This document shows, one piece after another, positions 1 to 5,586 of a stretch of 11,231 nucleotides of DNA. The notes beneath the pieces are model-generated. The model made no database searches and had not been told where the DNA came from. It saw nothing but the letters and a program-made list of their open reading frames with translations. A program made the translations under genes and the position numbers. The stretch comes from DUVY01 sp036562755 (lineage in GTDB: Bacteria > Bacillota > Clostridia > Christensenellales > DUVY01): assembly GCA_036562755.1 (NCBI GenBank), contig DATCJN010000063.1, positions 1 to 11,231 of the forward strand. The letters are read 5' to 3'. How positions within the stretch are numbered: the stretch's first letter is position 1; every line of letters starts with the position of its first letter.

Positions 1-1
1 G

Positions 2-373
2 GACAAACTAAAAATAGTCTTTAAGATAGATTTATACAAGCCTCAAAAGAAAAATCAAACGCGCTCTCAACAGATCCGCACTTATAGAAAGCATTTTAAA
101 AGGCGGCTCGTCAATTTTATAATATTTGAGTTTTTTCTTATCGCATTTTTTGTCTGCAGCCTCACGATAACTAGAGCGATTGGACCACACACATTGTTTA
201 TATCTAATTCATTAAACGGCGAATTGGTGTTTTTGATATATACCATTGTTTCTTTGATCGCCTTGGCGATAGACATTATGTATGTCAATTATCTAATACA
301 GTTAAGCTCCAAGATTTTTAGAAAAAAAACTCGCTCAAATCCGATCAATTTCGATAATTACGATTACGATTAA
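2..373 (+). CDS. C-terminal fragment of an unrecognised two-helix membrane protein (5' partial)
   Basis: The reading frame is open from the left edge and ends at TAA 371-373, giving about 123 residues with no plausible start codon, so the gene begins outside the window. The visible part opens with a strongly basic stretch rich in Lys, Arg and Gln (about residues 1-36). Two hydrophobic segments follow (about residues 37-58 and 78-102), separated by a short polar loop containing Pro-His-Thr. A second basic patch and a tail of alternating Asn, Asp and Tyr finish the protein. This suggests two membrane spans with both basic ends in the cytoplasm. I do not recognise the family. It is followed immediately by a terminator, so it is the last gene of its transcript. 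The frame is reasonably secure because the stop abuts the terminator; the function is unknown. Confidence 0.55.
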   Translation, partial: DKLKIVFKIDLYKPQKKNQTRSQQIRTYRKHFKRRLVNFIIFEFFLIAFFVCSLTITRAIGPHTLFISNSLNGELVFLIYTIVSLIALAIDIMYVNYLIQLSSKIFRKKTRSNPINFDNYDYD

Positions 374-405
374 AAAAAAGAGCATTTTTCAATGCTCTTT
401 TTTTT
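372..405. terminator. Bidirectional rho-independent terminator
   Basis: A perfect inverted repeat with core AAGAGCATT / AATGCTCTT is extended by A:T pairs to about 15 bp around a TTTC loop (387-390). It has an A tract on one side and a T tract on the other, so it can work on both strands. It starts inside the stop codon of the left-edge membrane protein and lies 35 bp beyond the stop of ypeB on the opposite strand, closing both converging transcripts. Confidence 0.85.
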
Positions 406-424
406 AATTTAATAAACTTTCTTT

Positions 425-456
425 TATATAAGCATTCTTCTATATAAGCATTCTTC
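425..456. repeat. 16-bp perfect tandem duplication over the ypeB stop codon
   Basis: TATATAAGCATTCTTC occurs at 425-440 and again at 441-456 with no spacer. The junction falls inside the ypeB stop codon (440-442). Read on the coding strand, a single copy would still encode the same C-terminus and then TAA in place of TAG, so the duplication does not change the protein. It looks like a recent slippage event. Confidence 0.9.
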
Positions 457-1822
457 CGCGATCCGGGGTGTTGATTACCATCAAGATATTTTCTTCTTGA
501 CCGCTTTCGGCGTTGATATAAACGATGTATAGATTGTCGTTATATGTGGCGTAAAACTCATATGCCAAAACTTCTTCGCCCCATTCTTTAGGGATAAGCG
601 CAAGCCTGACATTTTGAATTTTTAGTCTGGAGCTTACTTTTTCTTGCGCTTCCTCTTTTGATATGGCAGGTTCGGTTATCTCCCGTTCGACATGGTTTTG
701 CAGATACGCATTGGCTTCCCAACCCAAGATATTGCCGTCAACTAAGGATACTTTGACTTTTATTAAATCGGGATAATAAACAACATCGTTGACAACGGGC
801 GCCAAATTTACAAAAGCCGTATTGTCTTGAACGCTTATCCAAACGCCTTCCATATCTTGATCTATTAATTTTTTTGCCCACTCTCTAGCGGCGGCCTTGG
901 CTTGTTCTTCGTCCAGATTTACTTTGCCTTGAACGCTGCCGCAGCTTATAGATATAGGCATGCCGCCTTGGACGCTTAACTGAATATATCTGGTTAGGCC
1001 GTCTTTTGTGGTGGCAACATATTCGTAAGCTTTTACATCGCCCGAGGCTTTGCCCTGGTAATTGACGTTGGTAGTATCTTTTAATTTTTTCATTATATAG
1101 TCTATGCCCTGTTTGTAAGAAATTTCTTTTAAACCTTGCAAAGCCTTATATTCTTTTTTGGCCAAGGCGTCCGAAAAAGGTCCGTCGTAAATCATCTCGG
1201 GATAATCTATGGTTTCTTGGTTGATTTCGGATAATCCCGTTCCCAAAAGGTTTTTGGGGTCTTTTTTGTTCTTTCTTAGCTTGGCTTGATTGATATGGTC
1301 GACAATGCGGTAATTGGACGCTATTTTATGGCCCAGCTGTTGGATGTGCTGATTTAAAACGGTGCATCGATCCGCCAAAGAATCCAGCATTTTTATGTCA
1401 TCTTCGGAATATGTTCCGCCTTTTTGAAGCTTGCGGTTGAGCGAATAGATATAATCGCCCGTCTGGTTTACGAATTTGGAAGTGTTGGATATCGCATAGT
1501 GGTCAATGGGAAGCTGAGCCAAGTTATCTTCAATAAGCGAGGTTGTCTTCCAAATATCATTGGCCAACAGCATTCGCTGAGACTCCGAATTCGTTATTTT
1601 TAGTTTATTGAGCTTAGTTTCAAGCTCGTTCATGCTGTTGCTTATGTTGAAAAAGGATTTTTCGTATGTATTCTCAAGCGCTTTTTCGTGGGTGTCGTTG
1701 CGAACCCAAAGATTAATAATCGCGGCCACAAGCCCTAGGATTACCAATCCGAAAACCAATATCAAAGATATAGCCCCGTCTATTCTTTTTTCAAGCGCCT
1801 TTTCATATGTTCTTTCGTCCAT
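440..1822 (-). CDS. ypeB: Germination protein YpeB, stabilising partner of SleB
   Basis: YpeB is made in the forespore, kept at the inner spore membrane, and needed to accumulate and restrain the cortex-lytic enzyme SleB until germination. The 460-residue product is close to the usual family length. A cytoplasmic N-terminus of about 16 residues precedes one membrane span (about 17-40). A polar, probably coiled-coil region (about 45-175) follows, then repeated PepSY-type domains in the C-terminal half (about 225-450). The last of these has the family ending, with Tyr-Glu-Phe, Tyr-Ile-Asn-Ala and a Gly-Gln-Glu-Glu turn before the final strand. The AAAGGAG site (1829-1835) sits 6 bases before the ATG, and only 14 bp separate the gene from sleB, the classic sleB-ypeB pairing. 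Short EKALE motifs flank the membrane span (residues 7-11 and 46-50). The assignment is secure; only the exact PepSY boundaries are uncertain. Confidence 0.93.
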   Translation of the reverse strand: MDERTYEKALEKRIDGAISLILVFGLVILGLVAAIINLWVRNDTHEKALENTYEKSFFNISNSMNELETKLNKLKITNSESQRMLLANDIWKTTSLIEDNLAQLPIDHYAISNTSKFVNQTGDYIYSLNRKLQKGGTYSEDDIKMLDSLADRCTVLNQHIQQLGHKIASNYRIVDHINQAKLRKNKKDPKNLLGTGLSEINQETIDYPEMIYDGPFSDALAKKEYKALQGLKEISYKQGIDYIMKKLKDTTNVNYQGKASGDVKAYEYVATTKDGLTRYIQLSVQGGMPISISCGSVQGKVNLDEEQAKAAAREWAKKLIDQDMEGVWISVQDNTAFVNLAPVVNDVVYYPDLIKVKVSLVDGNILGWEANAYLQNHVEREITEPAISKEEAQEKVSSRLKIQNVRLALIPKEWGEEVLAYEFYATYNDNLYIVYINAESGQEENILMVINTPDRGRMLI

Positions 1823-1836
1823 TTTTTTCTCCTTTA

Positions 1837-2745
1837 TTAGCCTTTGCAGAAACTATGCTTGCCTATTTTTAGGACAACCGGCAAGCTCCAAATCCACTTT
1901 GAAGTCGCCGTGGCGGGATTGTAATAATACAAACAGCCGTAGGTGGGATCCCAGCCGTTTAGCGCGTCGTTAGCGGCGTTAATAGCTGTCTGATTGGGGT
2001 TTAAATTAATCTGTCCGTCGTCTACCGCCGTAAACGCTCCGGGCTGATAGATTACTCCGCTTATGGTATTGGGGAATCTGGGGTCTTTTACGCGATTCAA
2101 CACTACCGCGCCGATTGCCACCTGTCCCACATAGGGCTCGCCGCGCGCTTCGGCGTAAATGCATTTTGCCAAAAGATATAGTTCGTTGCTGCTGGTCGTC
2201 GTTGCCGCTTGCACAGCTCCGCCTAAATTTAATCCCATAGCGGCCTCGGTCTTGCTTCCAACTATACCGTCTGCCACAAGCCCGTTTTTCTTTTGGAAAT
2301 TAATCACCGCTTGCCTGGTTTTAGGCCCAAATACGCCATCCACCGCGCCGGTGTAATATCCCCATTTCTTTAACACGTTTTGCACGGCTTTGATGTTGGC
2401 CGGTGTATCGCCTTTGACGATATTTTTTCCGCTTGCTGATACCTTAGAAGAGCTTAAATTTAAACCCATAGCGGCTTCGGTCTTGCTTCCAACTATGCCG
2501 TCTGCCACAAGCCCGTTTTTCTTTTGGAAATTAATCACCGCTTGCCTGGTTTTAGGCCCAAATACGCCGTCCACCGCGCCGGTATAATAACCCCATTTCT
2601 TTAGCACGGTTTGAACGGCTGCTACATTTGCGTATGTATCTCCTTTGACGATATTGGCTGCATTGGCTTGGCCGTTATAAGATAACGACAAAAACATTAA
2701 CATCAATGCCAGCGTCAAAATCGCGATTTTCTTTTGTCTTGTCAT
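1837..2745 (-). CDS. sleB: Spore cortex-lytic enzyme SleB with duplicated peptidoglycan-binding domain
   Basis: SleB is an exported lytic transglycosylase that degrades cortex peptidoglycan containing muramic delta-lactam during germination. The 302-residue product has a Sec signal peptide (about residues 1-29, cleavage near Ala-Asn-Ala). Two PG_binding_1 repeats (31-97 and 108-174) and a Ser/Thr/Ala-rich linker follow. The Hydrolase_2 catalytic domain (about 187-302) contains Tyr-Ala-Glu-Ala-Arg-Gly-Glu, where Glu199 matches the known catalytic Glu. Characterised Bacillus SleB has one binding domain, so the second copy is extra. The two copies are identical over 50 consecutive residues. The GAGGTG ribosome site overlaps the spoIIR stop codon, and only 9 bp separate the genes, implying translational coupling. 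ypeB follows 14 bp downstream. A forespore (sigma-G) promoter would be expected, but I found none in the gap; one inside spoIIR or read-through from it is possible. Confidence 0.94.
   Translation of the reverse strand: MTRQKKIAILTLALMLMFLSLSYNGQANAANIVKGDTYANVAAVQTVLKKWGYYTGAVDGVFGPKTRQAVINFQKKNGLVADGIVGSKTEAAMGLNLSSSKVSASGKNIVKGDTPANIKAVQNVLKKWGYYTGAVDGVFGPKTRQAVINFQKKNGLVADGIVGSKTEAAMGLNLGGAVQAATTTSSNELYLLAKCIYAEARGEPYVGQVAIGAVVLNRVKDPRFPNTISGVIYQPGAFTAVDDGQINLNPNQTAINAANDALNGWDPTYGCLYYYNPATATSKWIWSLPVVLKIGKHSFCKG
2224..2655 (-). repeat. Tandem 201-bp intragenic repeat (period 231 bp) in sleB
   Basis: Segments 2455-2655 and 2224-2424 encode the two peptidoglycan-binding domains of SleB. 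They differ at only a handful of scattered positions in the distal part of the unit and more at its start (for example Tyr-Ala-Asn-Val against Pro-Ala-Asn-Ile). A long run around 2494-2563 is base-for-base the same as 2263-2332. The linker between copies is unrelated. Such identity at silent sites points to recent duplication or ongoing gene conversion. Confidence 0.92.
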
Positions 2746-2754
2746 TTTCTCACC

Positions 2755-3294
2755 TCATCTTTTGCATTGTTTTATAAGCTCGTATATTTTTGACTTGTAT
2801 TTTATATATCCGCCGTCTTGATCTTGAGCGTCCAAAAAACAAAGCGGCGGATAAATGACGCACCACCAATTATCTCCTGCGCCTTGCCCCAGTTCTATTA
2901 TGAGCGCCGTATATACTCCTTCTTCCAGCGCGTATCCGTCGTAATATCTTGTAGGAAAGTATTCTTCTTTTAAAGTTACCCTCGCGCCGTAATCATAGCC
3001 GTTTTTATATACGACCGATTGGCATATGTCTTTTAATTCGTCCTGGACGGATACAATCATCCTATATACATCGTCAAAATTACCGCATTCAGCTAATCTG
3101 GGCGTCAAAAACTTGACTACTTCGTCTTTGACCTTATACTTTAGCGCTTGGTCTTCGGGCAAATCGCTGTTGGCGCGTATATGTAACCTGATGTAATCTA
3201 TATTGTTATTTTTTCCGTTAATAGTAAAATTTACTAAAAATATTAATATTATTCCAAATCCAGCCAAAACGATATAAATAAATTTGGATTTCAT
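2755..3294 (-). CDS. spoIIR: Stage II sporulation protein R, signal for pro-sigma-E processing
   Basis: SpoIIR is made in the forespore under sigma-F and exported to the intermembrane space, where it triggers SpoIIGA to cleave pro-sigma-E in the mother cell. The 179-residue product starts with a membrane or signal segment (about 5-25). The family signature Arg-Leu-His-Ile-Arg-Ala-Asn-Ser-Asp follows at 36-44. Near the C-terminus is the equally typical Trp-Trp-Cys-Val-Ile-Tyr-Pro-Pro-Leu-Cys-Phe motif. It is somewhat shorter than the B. subtilis protein (about 220 residues), mainly through a short tail, but the conserved core is complete. GGAGG (3301-3305) lies 6 bases before the ATG. The TGA stop overlaps the ribosome site of sleB, so spoIIR heads an operon with sleB and ypeB. 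A sigma-F-like element lies at 3327-3355. Confidence 0.94.
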   Translation of the reverse strand: MKSKFIYIVLAGFGIILIFLVNFTINGKNNNIDYIRLHIRANSDLPEDQALKYKVKDEVVKFLTPRLAECGNFDDVYRMIVSVQDELKDICQSVVYKNGYDYGARVTLKEEYFPTRYYDGYALEEGVYTALIIELGQGAGDNWWCVIYPPLCFLDAQDQDGGYIKYKSKIYELIKQCKR

Positions 3295-3326
3295 CCAAAA
3301 CCTCCGCGTTAAATGGTTTTGACTAG

Positions 3327-3355
3327 ATTATTAACAGATATTTAATATGAAAATC
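3327..3355 (-). promoter_or_regulatory. Candidate sigma-F-type promoter of spoIIR
   Basis: On the minus strand GATTT (3351-3355) is followed after exactly 15 bases by GTTAATAAT (3327-3335). The -10 part fits the published sigma-F consensus GGNRANANW except at its second base; the -35 part matches GYWTA at only three of five positions. The same -10 pattern with the same second-base deviation precedes the SpoIIQ-like gene. The position, about 32 bases from the spoIIR ATG with a GGAGG between, is appropriate, but sequence support alone is moderate. Confidence 0.4.
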
Positions 3356-3391
3356 GTTTGGAAATAAAAAAATCCTAAAAAAATGTCAAAA

Positions 3392-4237
3392 TTAAAAGAT
3401 ATCCGTTTTGTATAAATACTTTGCTTTGTTTTTTAAGGATTTATATATAAAATTTTGAGTTTTATTGTCTTCAAAGAGCGCGAAAAACGCTCCGCCAGAG
3501 CCCGTCATAGCCGTTATTTGAGCGCCCGCGCTTTTTAGTCTTTCCTTGGTGGACACAATCTTGGGTTCGACAAAACAAGACGCTCTTTCCAAGTCGTTAA
3601 CTAAATTATCTTTTAACAGCTCAAAATCGGCGTTTTCCAGGGCTTTTGCAATTAAGTCGTTATGGATTGTATCAGAGCCTTTTAAATTTAATTTATCAAA
3701 CGCCTCAAAGCTAAGTTTTGTGGACATAGGAAAATCCATTGCGATTACGGCTTTTAGTTTTAGGTTGTTTTTTAAAGGCTGAATTTTATGCCCCATGCCT
3801 GTAACCCTGCAAGCGCTGACATTTAGCATATACGGCACATCGCTGCCTATGGAACGGGCGATTTGCAAGACTAAAGGGCTGTTAATATCTATTCCAAACA
3901 TCTTGCACAAAATCCTAATCGCGCAAGCCGCGTCAGCCGACGAACCTCCAAGCCCGGCCATAACGGGTATTCGCTTTTTTATCTTTATGCTTAGCGGCGG
4001 GATATCAAACCCGTTTTGTCTAAACAGCTTAATTGTCTTTTTGACGGTATTGCTTTCCGGGTCTATATCGGCAATGTTTCCTAAAAATTTTATAACGTCT
4101 TTTTTGGATTTTTTTATGATTACGGTGTCTTTTAGATTCTTGCAAGAAACCATTACGGAATCCAAAAGATGATATCCGCCTTCAACGCCCGTGATTATTA
4201 AGCTTAAGTTTATTTTCGCGTAAGCGCTTAATTTCAT
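3392..4237 (-). CDS. ispE: 4-diphosphocytidyl-2-C-methyl-D-erythritol kinase
   Basis: IspE phosphorylates CDP-methylerythritol with ATP in the non-mevalonate pathway to isopentenyl diphosphate. The 281-residue protein has all GHMP-kinase landmarks. These are Ala-Lys-Ile-Asn-Leu at 7-11 with the conserved Lys8, Gly-Tyr-His at 21-23, and the ATP-binding loop Ala-Gly-Leu-Gly-Gly-Ser-Ser-Ala-Asp-Ala-Ala at 94-104. Gly-Ser-Asp-Val-Pro follows at 131-135 with the catalytic Asp133, and a C-terminal Met-Thr-Gly-Ser-Gly-Gly motif completes the set. Length is normal for the family. The ATG at 4235-4237 puts the first motif at the expected distance. No ribosome binding site precedes it; an extended -10 box six bases upstream implies a leaderless mRNA. 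It lies 97 bp upstream of spoIIR on the same strand, so it may read through. In many Firmicutes ispE sits near purR or spoVG rather than spoIIR. Confidence 0.95.
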   Translation of the reverse strand: MKLSAYAKINLSLIITGVEGGYHLLDSVMVSCKNLKDTVIIKKSKKDVIKFLGNIADIDPESNTVKKTIKLFRQNGFDIPPLSIKIKKRIPVMAGLGGSSADAACAIRILCKMFGIDINSPLVLQIARSIGSDVPYMLNVSACRVTGMGHKIQPLKNNLKLKAVIAMDFPMSTKLSFEAFDKLNLKGSDTIHNDLIAKALENADFELLKDNLVNDLERASCFVEPKIVSTKERLKSAGAQITAMTGSGGAFFALFEDNKTQNFIYKSLKNKAKYLYKTDIF

Positions 4238-4243
4238 AGTTGT

Positions 4244-4252
4244 ATTATATCA
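4244..4252 (-). promoter_or_regulatory. Extended -10 promoter of ispE, predicted leaderless start
   Basis: The minus strand reads TGA-TATAAT, then ACAACT, then the ispE ATG. The -10 hexamer is a perfect sigma-A consensus with a TGn extension; no good -35 lies 16-18 bases upstream. With the usual spacing, transcription would begin on the A of the ATG (4237). This agrees with the absence of any Shine-Dalgarno sequence. Confidence 0.7.
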
Positions 4253-4355
4253 CAAACGCATTTTGATATTTGACAAATAAACGTATGTAAGGACTTCACA
4301 AACATATTTTAGATAAAAAAACATTATGCTTTTATATTTTAAATTTCTATTTTAG

Positions 4356-4364
4356 GTCAATAAT
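4356..4364 (+). promoter_or_regulatory. GTCAATAAT element upstream of the YwmB-like gene
   Basis: The nine bases GTCAATAAT are identical to those in front of the SpoIIQ-like gene (4876-4884) and differ by one base from the element in front of spoIIR. As a sigma-F-type -10 it would start transcription at about 4371-4372, right at the ATG. No convincing -35 is seen 15 bases upstream (ATTTT), so this could also be chance in AT-rich DNA. Confidence 0.25.
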
Positions 4365-4371
4365 TGGTGGT

Positions 4372-4824
4372 ATGAAAAGGTTTTTATTATTTTTGGCTTT
4401 TGTATTAATCTTCATCGCGCTGGGGATAGTCGATCAAGATTTACTGCGCCTAAAATCGCGCTATCCTGACATGAAAGTAACCTTTTATACTACCGATCCC
4501 CAAGAATCAATTTACAACGGAACATATTACGAGGTAAGCTGCCAGGCTAAAGACGCTAAAAAAGTCAAAAGCGCTTTAAGCGACATCAAGGGAATGAGCG
4601 TAACTTTTAGGGGCTCAAAAAAAGATATTGATTATATTTTGGAATATTACAAGGTAAAAGTCGCGTTTGAAACCTACCAAGACCAGATTTTATATATCTA
4701 CGGCTACTCCGACCTTATCCATACGCCCCCGGTAAAAGTAGGCGATGACTATATAAATATACAATTGGCCTTGCGGCAAAGAACGGTCGTCGCCGGCGTC
4801 CCTTTGATCTTGGGAAGCGTCTAG
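4372..4824 (+). CDS. Small membrane-anchored, YwmB-like protein next to the SpoIIQ-like gene
   Basis: A 150-residue protein with a hydrophobic N-terminal segment (about 3-18) after Met-Lys-Arg, so it is exported or anchored with the rest outside the membrane. The remainder is a soluble alpha/beta domain. It includes a Lys-rich helix (about 55-68), a Thr-Phe-Arg-Gly strand, and a conserved-looking end with Asn-Ile-Gln-Leu-Ala-Leu-Arg and Pro-Leu-Ile-Leu-Gly-Ser-Val. I cannot name it with certainty. The size of the outer domain and its place directly before a spoIIQ-type gene resemble YwmB ('TATA-box-binding-like' exported proteins found near spoIID and spoIIQ), but it is shorter than B. subtilis YwmB (about 246 residues). 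No normal ribosome site is seen: only GGTGG almost touching the ATG. A 9-bp element shared with the next gene lies just upstream, suggesting common sporulation timing. Confidence 0.75.
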   Translation: MKRFLLFLAFVLIFIALGIVDQDLLRLKSRYPDMKVTFYTTDPQESIYNGTYYEVSCQAKDAKKVKSALSDIKGMSVTFRGSKKDIDYILEYYKVKVAFETYQDQILYIYGYSDLIHTPPVKVGDDYINIQLALRQRTVVAGVPLILGSV

Positions 4825-4855
4825 AGGCGGGCGTGTCATATTTTTGAAAAATTTT

Positions 4856-4884
4856 GTATATTATCGTTTTTTTGTGTCAATAAT
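4856..4884 (+). promoter_or_regulatory. Candidate sigma-F promoter of the SpoIIQ-like gene
   Basis: GTATA (4856-4860) matches the sigma-F -35 consensus GYWTA completely. After exactly 15 bases comes GTCAATAAT (4876-4884), which matches GGNRANANW at all positions but the second. GGGAGG (4896-4901) and the ATG (4910) follow at suitable distances. spoIIQ is a known sigma-F target in B. subtilis, so sequence and context agree. Confidence 0.6.
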
Positions 4885-4909
4885 CCCTTCACAATGGGAG
4901 GTTTGAAAA

Positions 4910-5503
4910 ATGGAAAAGAAAGAACGCAAAGGCGGAGTCGCTGTTAAAAGTTTTTTCAAAAAGAACCTTTACTATATTTTATTGATAGTAAGCCTTCTTG
5001 CCATAGGCACTGTCATAACTGTGGCTTTGGTGTTAAGCGGCAAAGAAAAGCCTGGCTTGCCCGCGGGCGGCGGCGAAACCAAGATGATCGTTCCCGTCCA
5101 AGGCGAATATACCGTAGCCAGAGATTATCATGTCAACAAGCTTATATGGTTTGCTACCATTAAAACAAACAAGACGCACCTAGGCGTTGACTTTGCGGCG
5201 CAAGAAGGAACCCCGGTTGTCGCGGTATTGGACGGCGTGGTCGAAGAAGTGGATACCAACAATATCCTAAAGGGCAATGTCGTTAAGATTAAGCACTCGG
5301 ATTCTTTGACTACCGTTTATATGTCCTTAAAAAATGTTACCGTTAAGAAAGGCGACACAATAAAAGCGGGCGACAAGATAGGCGAAGTATCCGCGTCTAT
5401 GGGTATAGAAAAGGATATGGGACCTCACTTGCACTTTGAAGTCATCGCTAACGGCAAAACGGCCAACCCCAACGATTATCTCACTTTGACAAGCGACAAA
5501 TAA
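4910..5503 (+). CDS. spoIIQ: SpoIIQ-like LytM/M23 protein of the engulfment channel
   Basis: The 197-residue protein has a basic N-terminus, one membrane span (about 21-43), a Gly/Pro linker and a LytM/M23 domain (about 60-190). SpoIIQ sits in the forespore membrane and pairs with SpoIIIAH to hold the two membranes together and form the feeding channel. His90-x-x-x-Asp94 and His173-x-His175 keep the zinc-ligand set. B. subtilis SpoIIQ has lost this set, while Clostridioides difficile SpoIIQ keeps it. The catalytic His normally found in Tyr-x-His-Leu is Ser139 here (Tyr-Met-Ser-Leu), so zinc may bind but endopeptidase activity is doubtful. GGGAGG lies 8 bases before the ATG and a sigma-F-like promoter precedes it. 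spoIID, the usual upstream neighbour, is absent. A generic M23 peptidase is the alternative, but the single anchor, short size, Ser substitution and sporulation neighbours favour SpoIIQ. Confidence 0.8.
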   Translation: MEKKERKGGVAVKSFFKKNLYYILLIVSLLAIGTVITVALVLSGKEKPGLPAGGGETKMIVPVQGEYTVARDYHVNKLIWFATIKTNKTHLGVDFAAQEGTPVVAVLDGVVEEVDTNNILKGNVVKIKHSDSLTTVYMSLKNVTVKKGDTIKAGDKIGEVSASMGIEKDMGPHLHFEVIANGKTANPNDYLTLTSDK

Positions 5504-5557
5504 ACCGCCTTAAAAAAATTAAGGGCTAGATTCAAAAGACAAAGCCTCTTAAAATTT

Positions 5558-5586
5558 AAAAACCGCTTAAAAAAAGCGGTTTTTTT
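5558..5586. terminator. Bidirectional terminator between the SpoIIQ-like and DUF2935 genes
   Basis: AAAAACCGCTT and AAGCGGTTTTT form a perfect stem of about 11 bp around an A5 loop, followed by a T run (A run on the other strand). It ends the SpoIIQ-like transcript and overlaps the stop codon of the convergent DUF2935 gene (5585-5587), so it can serve both. Confidence 0.85.

Noticed and set aside
82..288. A 68-residue minus-strand open frame at the left edge
   Set aside because: It overlaps antisense to the plus-strand membrane-protein fragment, whose frame ends exactly at a terminator. It has no ribosome site and no recognisable domain.
2159..2587. Two nearly identical 65-residue plus-strand open frames
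   Set aside because: They are antisense images of the duplicated peptidoglycan-binding units of sleB and repeat only because sleB does.
3295..3391. TTGACA in front of spoIIR as a sigma-A promoter
   Set aside because: The hexamer (minus strand, near 3385) has no -10 box 16-18 bases downstream, where the sequence is a T-rich run.
4270..4310. TTGACA (4270-4275) as a promoter of the YwmB-like gene
   Set aside because: No TATAAT-like box lies at 16-18 bases; the nearest AT-rich hexamer is about 27 bases away.
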